In this document: positions 17,878 through 28,956 of the stretch, one piece after another | How the letters are laid out: each line of letters begins with the position of its first letter | Position numbering within the stretch: the stretch's first letter is position 1 | Assembly: GCF_900168255.1 (NCBI RefSeq) | Contig: NZ_LT799838.1 | Location: forward strand, 124,001 to 188,000 | DNA: 64,000 nt | Source of the DNA: Psychrobacter sp. DAB_AL43B | Lineage (GTDB): Bacteria > Pseudomonadota > Gammaproteobacteria > Pseudomonadales > Moraxellaceae | Direction of reading: 5' to 3' | Translations under genes and position numbers: made by a program | Notes under the pieces: generated by a model | Databases searched by the model: none | The model's input: only the letters and a program-made list of their open reading frames with translations | Told to the model about the DNA's origin: nothing

Positions 17878-17921
17878 GTTACTTATATAAGTGACTTCTA
17901 CAAGTCACTTATATAAGTAAC
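17878..17921. repeat. perfect inverted repeat with 20-bp arms, built from two ACTTATATAAGT dyads
   Basis: The left arm GTTACTTATATAAGTGACTT and its exact reverse complement flank the loop CTAC. Each arm itself contains the 12-bp palindrome ACTTATATAAGT. There is no T tract, so a terminator role is unlikely. It could act as paired operator sites or as a long RNA hairpin. Confidence 0.9.
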
Positions 17922-17986
17922 ATGGCGATAAAAAACACCTATAAAAAGTGTCTGTATGAATTGATACACACCACTTATAAGTCGCT

Positions 17987-18005
17987 AAAAATGATAATCA
18001 ATATT
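17987..18005. promoter_or_regulatory. candidate Fur box upstream of sucA
   Basis: AAAAATGATAATCAATATT matches the 19-bp Fur consensus at 15 of 19 positions by hand count, including the central AATGATAATCA. It lies about 500 bp upstream of sucA. Confidence 0.45.
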
Positions 18006-18115
18006 CATTACCTAAATACCTAGTATTGAACAAACAAACTATGGCCTATAAAGTAGGCATGTTACGCTATACGGCAATATGTATTTAGCGTAATAATCTT
18101 CAAAAAGCTACCGTA

Positions 18116-18172
18116 GAACGTTGTTTCAGCAGAAATAGCCAATAAATAGGCTAGCTGAAAGAAAAAACGTTC
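18116..18172 (+). ncRNA. candidate structured leader RNA upstream of sucA
   Basis: Three stems nest in register: GAACGT/ACGTTC, TTTCAGC/GCTGAAA and TAGCC/GGCTA around the loop AATAAATA, with asymmetric internal loops between them. The register makes chance pairing less likely. No T tract follows. Known sucA leader motifs (sucA, sucA-II) exist in other proteobacteria, but I could not test for membership. Confidence 0.4.
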
Positions 18173-18502
18173 GGTTCAAACCTTAGGGTTGATTATTTGG
18201 TTATAGCTGAGAGGATTATATATAAATTAATGTTGTGAAACGAGCCATATGAGAAAACTGGACGTTCACAAATAATTATAATGATAGTCTCGGTATTGTA
18301 ATTATGATTTTTATCGTTAAATGGCAATTAAAATTAATGAGCGTTTAACCTTAAAAAGTCATGATTCGATCATTTCTGTAAAAGACTATGCAGCGGTTGT
18401 AACGGTCAATTTTTAAATAATAGTATTAAATAGCTAGCATACAACCGATTAAACAATAATAAGCACGATTCCATTCATTTATCTATCAAATAGACGATTA
18501 TT

Positions 18503-21388
18503 ATGAATAGTATAACTAAAGAAGCAGTGAGCGTAGGCCAAACTGAACTGGCCGCTGATAATGTCAATTATATCGAAGTGCTCTATGAGCAATATCTAGA
18601 CGATCCTAGTAGCGTTGATTCGGATTGGCAAGAATATTTTGAACAATACAAGTCGCCAAATGATGAGCAGCACAATGCCATTAAAGACCAGTTCTTGTTG
18701 CTAGCTCGCAATCAGACGGCTAACAAGGTCAGCGTTGAAGCGAATAACTCTGCTACTGGTAAGTCAGACAATGTTGGCAGCCCTAAAAAAATGGGCGTAC
18801 AGCAGCTGATCTCTGCCTATCGTCGCCGTGGTCATCGCCATGCTAAGCTTGATCCATTAAATCTAAATCCACGCGCGGAAATAGAAGACCTAACCCTTGC
18901 TTATCACAATCTCTCTGAAGCAGATCTCGATACGGTATTTCCTACCAATGATTTAAATATTGGTAAGAATGAAGCAACGCTACGCGAGATCATTGAAATC
19001 ATGGAGCGCGTCTACTGCCGTTATATTGGCATAGAGTATATGCACGTGACCACCAGCACAGAAAAGCGCTGGATGGAAAAATATCTCGAGAGCAATCTAG
19101 GGTATATCAAATTTGATACAGAAAAACGTTTATCTATTCTTGAGCGCCTGACCGCAGCTGAAGGTTTAGAGAAATATCTTGCTCGTAAATATACGGGCGT
19201 GAAGCGTTTTGGTCTAGAGGGCGGCGAAAGCTTTATTCCTGCTATTAACGAAATCATCCAACGTGCTGGCGGTTATGGCACTAAAGAGATGGTTATCGGT
19301 ATGGCTCACCGTGGACGCTTAAACCTACTGGTAAATATCCTAGGTAAAAATCCAGCGGATTTGTTTGACGAATTTGATGGCAAAGTTCAGCCAGAAAAAG
19401 GCTCAGGCGACGTTAAATATCATAATGGTTTTTCGTCAAACGTGATGACTCCAGGTGGCGAGACACATTTAGCATTAGCGTTTAACCCATCGCATCTTGA
19501 AATCGTTGCTCCAGTATTACAAGGCTCTGTACGCGCCCGTCAAGTACGTCGTAACGATCAGCCACTTCATGAAAATAAGACGGGTAATTCAGTATTACCA
19601 ATCGTCATTCATGGTGATGCCGCATTTGCTGGTCAAGGGGTGGTGCAAGAAACCTTCCAAATGTCACAAACCCGCGCTTATACCACGGGTGGTACAGTAC
19701 ATATTGTTATTAATAACCAAGTTGGTTTTACTACCAGTCGTCAAGAAGATGCACGCTCAACCGAATATTGTACCGATGTGGCAAAAATGGTTCATGCGCC
19801 AATTTTACATGTAAACGGCGATGACCCTGAGTCTGTGGTATTTGCGGCGCAATTGGCATTAGATTATCGCCACGAGTTTGATAAAGATATCATCATTGAT
19901 CTGTTCTGCTATCGTCGCAATGGTCACAACGAGGCTGATGAGCCTTCAGCTACCCAGCCACTGATGTATGCAGTGATTAAGAAGCTACCAACCACTCGTA
20001 CTATCTATGCCCAAAAGCTTATTGAAGAAGGTCTGCTTAGCCAAGAAGATGAAAAACGCTACGAAGATGAATATCGTGAATCTTTAGACCGCGGTGAATA
20101 TGTTGCCAACTCATTGGTAAGCGAGCCTAACGAAGAGTTATTCGTCGATTGGAAACCTTATCTTGGTCATGACTTGGTCGATGATTGGGATACCAGCGTC
20201 GATATCGAAGTGCTAAAAGGTTATGGTCGCCGTATGGCGGAGATGCCTGAAGGCTATAAGCTACAACGCCAAGTACAAAAAGTTGTCGAACAACGCTTAG
20301 CCATGCAAACAGGCGAAGAGCCTTTAAACTGGGGTGCTGCCGAGACATTAGCATACGCGTCACTAGTCGATAACGATAAAGTATTGGTACGTATTACTGG
20401 TGAAGATGTAGGCCGTGGTACCTTCTCACATCGTCATAGTGAGCTATATAACATTGAAGATGGCAGCATGTATGTGCCACTTGCTCACATGAGTGAAACA
20501 CAAGCCCGTTTTGCGACTTATAACTCATTGTTATCAGAAGAAGCGGTATTGGCTTTTGAGTATGGTTATGCGACCACAGTGCCAAATGCACTCGTCGTAT
20601 GGGAAGCGCAGTTTGGTGATTTCGTCAACGGTGCCCAAGTTGTTATTGACCAATTTATCTCAAGTGGTGAGACTAAATGGCAGCGTGTTTGCGGTCTAAC
20701 CATGCTATTGCCACATGGCTTTGAAGGTCAAGGTCCTGAGCATTCATCTGCTCGTCTTGAGCGCTTCTTACAGCTGTGTGCTGAAGACAACATGCAAGTC
20801 ATTACGCCGACGACTCCTGCGCAGATTTATCATGCGTTACGTCGTCAAGCGGTGCGCCCAATTCGCAAGCCGTTAATCGTTATGTCGCCGAAAAGTTTGC
20901 TGCGTCATAAACTTGCCACATCAAACCTTGAAGAATTGGCTAATGGTAAGTTCGAAACCGTGTTGCCAGAGATGGATCAGCAAAATGCGGACAACGTGAC
21001 TCGCATGGTGCTATGTGGTGGTAAAGTTTATTATGACTTACTAGAGCAGCGTCGTGCATTAGGTTTAGACCATGTTGCAATCGTCCGTATCGAGCAGCTT
21101 TATCCATTACCAGAAAAGCGTTTGATTGCTGAAATTGAAAAATATAGCAATCTAAAAGAAATTGTTTGGACGCAAGAAGAGCCTCTTAACCAAGGTGCTT
21201 GGTATTATTTAGCACCGCATATGTTCCGTATCGTAGTACCGCATCCAACCAAAGCAAAAGTGATGGAGCCGGTAGCGCGTCCTGCTAGTGCGGCACCTGC
21301 AACAGGTTCTGCAAAACTACACATCCAACAGCAACAGAATTTGATCGCTGGTGGTCTTGGTATCAGTGTAGATGAGCTGTCTAAATAG
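18503..21388 (+). CDS. sucA: 2-oxoglutarate dehydrogenase E1 component
   Basis: Thiamine-diphosphate-dependent E1 of the 2-oxoglutarate dehydrogenase complex. The N-terminal E2-binding segment YIEVLYEQYLDDPSSVDSDW is present. The core shows GMAHRGRLNLL, FNPSHLEIV, HGDAAFAGQGVVQE and the ThDP/Mg motif VHVNGDDPE-like LHVNGDDPESVVFAAQLA. The transketolase-like C-terminal part begins near GEDVGRGTFSHRHS. The length of 961 is close to the usual 930-950. It is co-transcribed with sucB. The ribosome site before ATG 18503 is weak. Confidence 0.97.
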   Translation: MNSITKEAVSVGQTELAADNVNYIEVLYEQYLDDPSSVDSDWQEYFEQYKSPNDEQHNAIKDQFLLLARNQTANKVSVEANNSATGKSDNVGSPKKMGVQQLISAYRRRGHRHAKLDPLNLNPRAEIEDLTLAYHNLSEADLDTVFPTNDLNIGKNEATLREIIEIMERVYCRYIGIEYMHVTTSTEKRWMEKYLESNLGYIKFDTEKRLSILERLTAAEGLEKYLARKYTGVKRFGLEGGESFIPAINEIIQRAGGYGTKEMVIGMAHRGRLNLLVNILGKNPADLFDEFDGKVQPEKGSGDVKYHNGFSSNVMTPGGETHLALAFNPSHLEIVAPVLQGSVRARQVRRNDQPLHENKTGNSVLPIVIHGDAAFAGQGVVQETFQMSQTRAYTTGGTVHIVINNQVGFTTSRQEDARSTEYCTDVAKMVHAPILHVNGDDPESVVFAAQLALDYRHEFDKDIIIDLFCYRRNGHNEADEPSATQPLMYAVIKKLPTTRTIYAQKLIEEGLLSQEDEKRYEDEYRESLDRGEYVANSLVSEPNEELFVDWKPYLGHDLVDDWDTSVDIEVLKGYGRRMAEMPEGYKLQRQVQKVVEQRLAMQTGEEPLNWGAAETLAYASLVDNDKVLVRITGEDVGRGTFSHRHSELYNIEDGSMYVPLAHMSETQARFATYNSLLSEEAVLAFEYGYATTVPNALVVWEAQFGDFVNGAQVVIDQFISSGETKWQRVCGLTMLLPHGFEGQGPEHSSARLERFLQLCAEDNMQVITPTTPAQIYHALRRQAVRPIRKPLIVMSPKSLLRHKLATSNLEELANGKFETVLPEMDQQNADNVTRMVLCGGKVYYDLLEQRRALGLDHVAIVRIEQLYPLPEKRLIAEIEKYSNLKEIVWTQEEPLNQGAWYYLAPHMFRIVVPHPTKAKVMEPVARPASAAPATGSAKLHIQQQQNLIAGGLGISVDELSK

Positions 21389-21432
21389 TAGATTGTTTAA
21401 ATAACAGATTATATAAAATAAATGCATCAGGC

Positions 21433-21498
21433 GATAACAGTCAGTACTTTGTAAAAGAATCTAAGTAATAGACTTTAAAAAGGTACTGACTGCCTATC
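21433..21498. repeat. inverted repeat in the sucA-sucB gap
   Basis: CAGTCAGTAC (21438-21447) pairs perfectly with GTACTGACTG (21483-21492). Flanking GATA/TATC bases can extend the stem, and the loop is about 35 bases. It sits between two genes that should share one mRNA, so an RNA processing or stability role is possible. Confidence 0.6.
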
Positions 21499-21544
21499 AC
21501 GACTTAATTATAAATAGTAATATCCAAATCTAAGGAGTATATCG

Positions 21545-22783
21545 ATGGCTGATATCAAAGCCCCCGTTTTTCCAGAATCAGTTGCCGATGGCACAATCGT
21601 TGAATGGCACGTCACTGAAGGTCAACAAGTTAACCGTGATGACCTATTAGCTGAAATTGAGACTGACAAAGTTGTATTAGAAGTGGTTGCGCCAGATAAT
21701 GGTGTGGTCACTAGAATCGTTAAGCAAGTAGACGACACGGTTCTGTCTGACGAGCTCATTGCTGAATTTGAAGCGGGTGCCAGCGCGGATGCTGCTGCGC
21801 CAGCAGTCGATCCAGATCAACCAGCTGCCCCAGTACAATTGAAGCAAGCGACAGATGGCGGCGAGCCAGTACAAGTTACCGATAAAAAAGATGAAGCCGA
21901 CCATAAAGATCAAAGCCCTGCAGTACGTAAAGCAGCGAAAGAAAGTGGCGTCGATCCTAAAGATGTTGAAGGTAGTGGTCGCGGCGGTCGTGTTACTAAA
22001 ACTGACATGTCAAATCCAACGCTAAAAGCAGACAGCTCTATCAAATCTGATAGTGGTCGTCCAGTCGCTGAATCAACAGGCGAGCGTACTGAAAAACGTG
22101 TTCCAATGACGCGCCTTCGTAAGCGTGTTGCTGAGCGTTTGTTATCAGCATCACAAGAAACAGCGATGCTAACGACGTTCAACGAAGTTAATATGAAGCC
22201 GTTGATGGATATGCGTGCTAAGTATAAAGACCAGTTCGAAAAACGTCATGGTGTACGTCTAGGCTTTATGTCATTGTTTGTGAAAGCGGCGACCGAAGCA
22301 CTTAAACGTTTCCCAGCAGTAAATGCTTCACTAGATGGCGATGACATTGTTTATCATGGTTTTTATGATATCGGTGTTGCAGTATCTTCTGATCGCGGCT
22401 TAGTCGTTCCTGTATTGCGTGATACCGATCGCATGAGCATGGCGGATGTCGAAAGCAAAATCCGTGAGCTAGGTGGTCTTGCCCAAAAAGGTAAGCTTGG
22501 TCTGGAAGACATGACTGGTGGTACATTTACCATTTCAAATGGCGGTGTTTTTGGCTCATTAATGTCGACGCCTATCTTGAATCCACCACAGACTGCTATC
22601 CTAGGTATGCATGCGATCAACGACCGCCCAATGGCAGTCGATGGTAAAGTTGAAATCTTACCGATGATGTACCTTGCTCTATCTTATGACCATCGTATGA
22701 TTGATGGCAAAGAAGCCGTACAGTTCTTAGTAACTATCAAAGAATTGGTTGAAGATCCAGCCATGTTATTACTAGACCTCTAA
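21545..22783 (+). CDS. sucB: dihydrolipoamide succinyltransferase (E2)
   Basis: E2 core of the 2-oxoglutarate dehydrogenase complex. A lipoyl domain (about 1-77) has its lipoylated Lys in [11 protein letters not shown]. An Ala/Pro/Gln linker and the E3/E1-binding domain [21 protein letters not shown] follow. The acyltransferase domain ends in the catalytic [14 protein letters not shown], with His and Asp present. AAGGAG lies at good spacing before the ATG. The length of 412 is normal. A strong hairpin terminator follows at once, so lpd is not simply read from the sucAB mRNA. Confidence 0.97.
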   Translation: MADIKAPVFPESVADGTIVEWHVTEGQQVNRDDLLAEIETDKVVLEVVAPDNGVVTRIVKQVDDTVLSDELIAEFEAGASADAAAPAVDPDQPAAPVQLKQATDGGEPVQVTDKKDEADHKDQSPAVRKAAKESGVDPKDVEGSGRGGRVTKTDMSNPTLKADSSIKSDSGRPVAESTGERTEKRVPMTRLRKRVAERLLSASQETAMLTTFNEVNMKPLMDMRAKYKDQFEKRHGVRLGFMSLFVKAATEALKRFPAVNASLDGDDIVYHGFYDIGVAVSSDRGLVVPVLRDTDRMSMADVESKIRELGGLAQKGKLGLEDMTGGTFTISNGGVFGSLMSTPILNPPQTAILGMHAINDRPMAVDGKVEILPMMYLALSYDHRMIDGKEAVQFLVTIKELVEDPAMLLLDL

Positions 22784-22789
22784 GCTCTT

Positions 22790-22823
22790 AAGCTTGTATC
22801 AGTTCTGCTGATACAAGCTTTTT
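22790..22823 (+). terminator. terminator after sucB
   Basis: Perfect 13-bp stem AAGCTTGTATCAG / CTGATACAAGCTT with loop TTCTG and a following T run. Confidence 0.88.
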
Positions 22824-23034
22824 AACTTTGTCTAGATTATCTTTTAGTGCCTCTTAGCTTTTTCAGTTCTATCTTATGAGCAACAAGCTAAGCACATTTA
22901 GCAGCCATCTTTATCGTCTTTTTAAATGCATCTACTATCTAACACTTAGATATCGTATTGGTTATCGAATAGATATGTCGATTGTTTACTAACGAGATGA
23001 AATTGGCTTATATGATACCTAAAATTAGAAATAG

Positions 23035-24495
<1,461 letters not shown>

Positions 24496-24685
24496 ATTTG
24501 AAAAGCTGAAAATATTTTAAGTAACGATATTTTAAGTATTTTAGATAGCTATTAAGTGATGATATGGCTGTCGCACTGTTTTGATTAATAGTCACATTAG
24601 TGCGTCAGTCTTAAGTGCGGCAGAAAATTTTGCCACGTACTTATTTTCACTTTTTATTAATGGTAAAAAACAAAGGATTCAATCA

Positions 24686-25852
24686 ATGAATTTACATGAG
24701 TATCAAGCAAAAGAGCTATTAAAAAGCTACGGCTTGCCGATTCAAGAAGGCATCATTGCCTATAATGGCGACGAAGCAGCTGCAGCTTTTGATAAAACCC
24801 CAACTGATATTGCCGTTATCAAAGCCCAAGTACATGCTGGTGGCCGTGGTAAAGCGGGTGGTGTTAAATTGGTTAAGACTCGCGAAGAAGCCAAGCAAGT
24901 TGCTGAAGAACTTATCGGTACTAACTTAGTTACTTTCCAAACTGACGCTGATGGCCAACCAGTTAACTTCGTATTGGTTGCAGAAGATATGTACCCAGTA
25001 CAAACTGAGCTATATCTTGGTGCCGTTGTTGATCGTTCTACGCGTCGCGTAACGTTCATGGCATCAACTGAAGGCGGCGTTGATATTGAAGAAGTGGCAA
25101 ATGAAACGCCAGAAAAAATCTTCAAAGTAAACGTTGATCCATTAGTAGGGTTAATGCCTTACCAAGCGCGCGAAGTGGCTTTTAAATTGGGTCTTGAAGG
25201 CAAACAAATTAATCAATTCGTTAAATTGATGACTGGTGCTTATCAAGCATTTGTTGAAAATGACTTTGCATTGCTTGAGATCAATCCACTAGCCGTTCGT
25301 GAAAATGGCGAAATTGTTTGTGTTGATGGCAAAATCGGTATTGACTCAAATGCTCTATATCGTTTGCCTAAAATCGCAGCGCTACAAGATAAGTCACAAG
25401 AAAATGAGCGTGAGCTTAAAGCGGCTGAGTTTGACCTAAACTATGTTGCTCTAGAAGGTAACATCGGTTGTATGGTTAACGGTGCTGGTCTTGCGATGGC
25501 GACGATGGACATCATCAAATTGTATGGCGGCAAGCCTGCTAACTTCTTGGACGTTGGCGGCGGCGCAACTAAAGATCGCGTTGTTGAAGCATTCAAGATT
25601 ATCCTTGAAGACAGCAGCGTTGAAGGCGTTTTAATCAACATCTTCGGTGGTATCGTACGTTGTGACATGATTGCGGAAGCTATTATTGCTGCTATCAAAG
25701 AAGTTGACGTAAAAGTACCTGTTGTTGTACGTCTAGAAGGTAACAACGCTGAAAAAGGTATTCAGATTCTACAAGATTCTGGTCTGAATCTTATTTCAGC
25801 TCAAGGCTTGTCAGACGCTGCTCAAAAAATTGTCGATGCTGTTAAAGCCTAA
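24686..25852 (+). CDS. sucC: succinyl-CoA synthetase beta subunit
   Basis: ATP-grasp subunit of succinyl-CoA synthetase, the substrate-level phosphorylation step of the TCA cycle. It begins with the family hallmark [37 protein letters not shown] [15 protein letters not shown] follows, then LLEINPLAV and the C-terminal [16 protein letters not shown] loop. I start it at ATG 24686, where AAAGGA lies just upstream. An in-frame codon at 24581 would add 35 residues foreign to the family. The length of 388 equals the E. coli protein. Confidence 0.97.
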   Translation: MNLHEYQAKELLKSYGLPIQEGIIAYNGDEAAAAFDKTPTDIAVIKAQVHAGGRGKAGGVKLVKTREEAKQVAEELIGTNLVTFQTDADGQPVNFVLVAEDMYPVQTELYLGAVVDRSTRRVTFMASTEGGVDIEEVANETPEKIFKVNVDPLVGLMPYQAREVAFKLGLEGKQINQFVKLMTGAYQAFVENDFALLEINPLAVRENGEIVCVDGKIGIDSNALYRLPKIAALQDKSQENERELKAAEFDLNYVALEGNIGCMVNGAGLAMATMDIIKLYGGKPANFLDVGGGATKDRVVEAFKIILEDSSVEGVLINIFGGIVRCDMIAEAIIAAIKEVDVKVPVVVRLEGNNAEKGIQILQDSGLNLISAQGLSDAAQKIVDAVKA

Positions 25853-25932
25853 GCTCTTAAACGCTTAAGCAAATAAACATCGTAGTCAAAGCGTAATAGC
25901 GGCTTGCTGGTATAAAAATAGATCGTTAACAT

Positions 25933-25954
25933 TTGATGGTCGACAAACCATCAA
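25933..25954 (+). repeat. small stem-loop in the sucC-sucD gap
   Basis: Perfect 8-bp stem TTGATGGT / ACCATCAA with a six-base loop CGACAA in the 139-bp gap. No T tract follows, so readthrough into sucD is expected. Confidence 0.5.
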
Positions 25955-25991
25955 GTGGCTATTACAAGACAACCGAATAAAGGAAAAAATA

Positions 25992-26867
25992 ATGAGTGTA
26001 TTAATCGATAAAGATACCAAAGTATTGGTACAAGGCTTCACCGGTAAAAATGGTACGTTCCACTCTGAACAAGCTATCGAATACGGTACTAAAGTCGTTG
26101 GTGGCGTTACCCCAGGTAAAGGCGGTCAAACGCATTTAGGTCTACCAGTGTTTAATACGATGTCTGAAGCGATGGAAGCCACGCAAGCTGACGCTTCTGT
26201 TATCTATGTACCTGCTCCATTTGTACTAGATTCTATCGTTGAAGCAGTAGACGCGGGCGTGAAGTTGATTATCGTGATCACTGAAGGCGTACCTACTTTA
26301 GATATGCTAAAAGCCAAGCGTTATATCGAAGAAGCAGACGGCGTGCGTATGGTCGGTCCTAACTGCCCAGGCGTTATCACTCCAGGTCAGTGCAAAATCG
26401 GTATCATGCCAGGTCATATCCATATGCCAGGTAAAGTAGGCATCATCTCACGCTCTGGTACCTTGACTTATGAAGCCGTCGCTCAGACGACTAAGCTTGG
26501 TTTTGGTCAATCAACCTGTATCGGTATCGGTGGTGATCCTATCCCAGGTATGAACCAGATCGACGCGCTAAAACTGTTCCAAGAAGATCCACAAACTGAA
26601 GCGATCATCTTAATCGGTGAGATCGGTGGTACTGCTGAAGAAGAAGCAGCCGCTTATATCAAAGACCATGTCACTAAGCCAGTCGTTGGTTATATCGCTG
26701 GTGTCACTGCTCCTGAAGGCAAGCGCATGGGTCATGCTGGCGCTATCATTTCAGGCGGTCAAGGTACTGCTGAAGAGAAATTCAAAGCGTTTGAAGATGC
26801 TGGTATCGCGTATACACGTGACCCATCTAAACTAGGTGACAAGCTAAAAGAAGTTACTGGCTGGTAA
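25992..26867 (+). CDS. sucD: succinyl-CoA synthetase alpha subunit
   Basis: CoA-binding and phosphohistidine subunit. The CoA fold [17 protein letters not shown] is at the N-terminus. [20 protein letters not shown] and [10 protein letters not shown] are typical, and the phospho-His lies in [17 protein letters not shown] (about residue 247). The length of 291 matches the E. coli subunit. AAAGGA lies seven bases before the ATG. It ends the TCA block with a strong terminator. Confidence 0.98.
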   Translation: MSVLIDKDTKVLVQGFTGKNGTFHSEQAIEYGTKVVGGVTPGKGGQTHLGLPVFNTMSEAMEATQADASVIYVPAPFVLDSIVEAVDAGVKLIIVITEGVPTLDMLKAKRYIEEADGVRMVGPNCPGVITPGQCKIGIMPGHIHMPGKVGIISRSGTLTYEAVAQTTKLGFGQSTCIGIGGDPIPGMNQIDALKLFQEDPQTEAIILIGEIGGTAEEEAAAYIKDHVTKPVVGYIAGVTAPEGKRMGHAGAIISGGQGTAEEKFKAFEDAGIAYTRDPSKLGDKLKEVTGW

Positions 26868-26923
26868 GATAGGCATCTGTCTTAACCTATTGCTTAACTG
26901 CTAGAACTGCCTTGATATACTAT

Positions 26924-26955
26924 AAAGACACCCCTACAATGGGGTGTCTTTTTTT
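26924..26955 (+). terminator. terminator after sucD
   Basis: Perfect 11-bp stem AAAGACACCCC / GGGGTGTCTTT with a six-base loop and a T7 tail. It ends just before the galE start. Confidence 0.92.
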
Positions 26956-26982
26956 GTTTTAAAAACTGCTTTGAGTGATGGT

Positions 26983-28014
26983 ATGAAAAATAAAATATTG
27001 GTAACGGGCGGCGCAGGATATATCGGTTCTCATACTTGTATCGCTCTGCATGAAGCAGGCTACGATATCGTTGTCTATGATAACTTATCTAACAGTAGTC
27101 ATGAGGCTATGAATCGGATCTCGAACCTTATTGGAAAGCCAATCGAGTTTATAGAAGGCGATATTCGAGATGCTGAGTCACTCAGGCAAGTATTTGTCAC
27201 GCATCAGTTTTTTGGCGTGATTCACTTTGCGGGTTTAAAAGCCGTTGGTGAATCTGTTGCTAAGCCATTGATGTATTATAATAACAACGTCAGTGGAACG
27301 ATTACGTTATTAGAGGTAATGACTGAGTATAACGTAAAGCGCTTGGTTTTTTCTTCCTCTGCTACGGTCTATGGTGATCCTAAAACGTTACCGATTGATG
27401 AGAGCTCGAAGCGCTCCTGTACCAATCCTTATGGTCAAAGCAAACTGGTCGTTGAGCATATTTTAGAAGACCTAGCCGTATCTGACAGTGATTGGAACCT
27501 AATCACACTTAGATATTTTAATCCAGTTGGTGCGCATTCATCAGGTCAGATTGGTGAAGATCCAAACGATATTCCTAATAATTTGATGCCTTATATTTCG
27601 CAAGTAGCCGTTGGTAAGCTGTCTCAGCTGAATATTTTTGGTAATGACTATGCGACAATTGATGGCACTGGTGTCCGTGATTTTATTCATGTCACTGACC
27701 TAGCCCAAGGCCACGTCGCCGCGCTTAATTACCTAGAGCAACAAAACTCAGCTTTAGGCTTCTTACCTATCAATCTTGGTACGGGTACGGGCACCTCAGT
27801 ATTAGAGTTGGTGACGGCTTTCTCCGAAGTGTCAGGGCAAAAAATTCCTTACCAGTTCGCTGATCGTCGTGCGGGCGATATCGCAAGTTGTTATGCCAGT
27901 GCAGATAAAGCGCAATCTTTGTTAGGCTGGCAAGCAAAGCTGTCTATTACCGAGATGTGTCAAGATACATGGCGTTGGCAAAGCATGAATCCTCATGGTT
28001 ACGACACAGTCTAA
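26983..28014 (+). CDS. galE: UDP-glucose 4-epimerase
   Basis: Interconverts UDP-glucose and UDP-galactose, a short-chain dehydrogenase fold. The NAD motif TGGAGYIGSHTCIALHEAG is at the N-terminus. The catalytic Ser lies in FSSSATVYGDP, and the Tyr-x3-Lys pair in NPYGQSKLVVE. LRYFNPVGAHSSGQIGEDP and GTGVRDFIHVTDLA are typical of GalE. The frame is open upstream to a GTG at 26944, but that codon lies in the sucD terminator stem, so ATG 26983 is chosen. The length of 343 is normal. It starts a sugar-nucleotide operon with galU and pgi. Confidence 0.96.
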   Translation: MKNKILVTGGAGYIGSHTCIALHEAGYDIVVYDNLSNSSHEAMNRISNLIGKPIEFIEGDIRDAESLRQVFVTHQFFGVIHFAGLKAVGESVAKPLMYYNNNVSGTITLLEVMTEYNVKRLVFSSSATVYGDPKTLPIDESSKRSCTNPYGQSKLVVEHILEDLAVSDSDWNLITLRYFNPVGAHSSGQIGEDPNDIPNNLMPYISQVAVGKLSQLNIFGNDYATIDGTGVRDFIHVTDLAQGHVAALNYLEQQNSALGFLPINLGTGTGTSVLELVTAFSEVSGQKIPYQFADRRAGDIASCYASADKAQSLLGWQAKLSITEMCQDTWRWQSMNPHGYDTV

Positions 28015-28068
28015 ATTTTATAGAATATAGATTTGCCTCAATTCTTCTTTTAATACAGTTTAAAAATT

Positions 28069-28953
28069 ATGAAAAAAATTACTCATGCTGTTATTCCGGT
28101 TGCAGGCTTTGGCACTCGTATGTTGCCATTGTCTAAATCAGTACCAAAAGAGCTATTGCCGCTTGGTAATCGTCCTGCCATTCATTATGTGGTCGAAGAG
28201 GCGATCGCTGCCGGTATTAAGCACATTGTATTGATCGGTCATGCGCAAAAAAGTGCGATTGAAAACTACTTCGATATCAATGCTGAGCTGGATAATCAAT
28301 TGCGTGCTAAAGGTAAAGATGAGCTGGCGGATAGTTTAAACTGGCTACCTGATGATGTGACGGTATCGATGATACGTCAGGGTAAGCCATTAGGTTTGGG
28401 TCATGCTGTGCTTGCTGCACGGCCGATTATTGGTGAGCATAATTTTGCTGTACTGCTACCGGATGTGGTACTCGACCCATTTAACGGCGATATGTCTACG
28501 GATAACTTGTCCTTTATGATTGATGCTTTTGCTAAAGACAGTCATTCACAAATATTGGTCGATAAAGTTGCGGATGAGGATGTGCATAAGTACGGTATCG
28601 CCCAATTACATGAAGTGTTTAGCGATGCGAGTGCAGTAGATGACGAAGCGGATATGAATGTCAGCTTTAAAGTTGCTGGTTTTGTAGAAAAGCCCAATGT
28701 AGTAGAGGCACCCTCAAGACTCGCCGTGGTTGGTCGCTATGTATTTAGTAATAAAATTTTTGATTATTTAGCCAATACTGAAGCTTCGGTCGGTGGCGAG
28801 ATTCAATTGACGGATGCCATTGACGCCCTCATCAGTGAGTATGGGGTCAATGTTACCACCATGCGCGGTGATAGTTATGATGCCGGTGATATGCGTTCTT
28901 ACATGCAGGCGTTTATTTATTTCGCTCAGCAGCAATTAGCAGATAAAGAGTAA
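28069..28953 (+). CDS. galU: UTP-glucose-1-phosphate uridylyltransferase
   Basis: Makes UDP-glucose from glucose-1-phosphate and UTP. The nucleotide-binding loop GFGTRMLPLSKSVPKELLPLG, the VVEEAIAAGI segment, RQGKPLGLGHAVLAARP and the metal-site LLPDVVLDP are all present, as is GGEIQLTDAI near the C-terminus. The length of 294 fits. It lies 54 bases after galE and only three bases before pgi, so these genes should be co-transcribed. Confidence 0.97.
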   Translation: MKKITHAVIPVAGFGTRMLPLSKSVPKELLPLGNRPAIHYVVEEAIAAGIKHIVLIGHAQKSAIENYFDINAELDNQLRAKGKDELADSLNWLPDDVTVSMIRQGKPLGLGHAVLAARPIIGEHNFAVLLPDVVLDPFNGDMSTDNLSFMIDAFAKDSHSQILVDKVADEDVHKYGIAQLHEVFSDASAVDDEADMNVSFKVAGFVEKPNVVEAPSRLAVVGRYVFSNKIFDYLANTEASVGGEIQLTDAIDALISEYGVNVTTMRGDSYDAGDMRSYMQAFIYFAQQQLADKE

Positions 28954-28956
28954 CGG

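Larger units (their letters stand above)
17558..18502. promoter_or_regulatory. 945-bp leader/promoter region of sucA, highly structured
   Basis: No gene is supported. It holds a perfect 20-bp-arm hairpin (17878-17921), another ACTTATAAGT dyad (17973-17982), a Fur-like box (17987-18005) and a nested stem-loop (18116-18172). sucA itself has a weak ribosome site, so leader structure may affect its translation, which is inference. Confidence 0.65.

Noticed and set aside
26944..26982. Upstream GTG start for galE
   Set aside because: The codon lies within the right arm of the sucD terminator, and ATG 26983 gives the canonical N-terminus.
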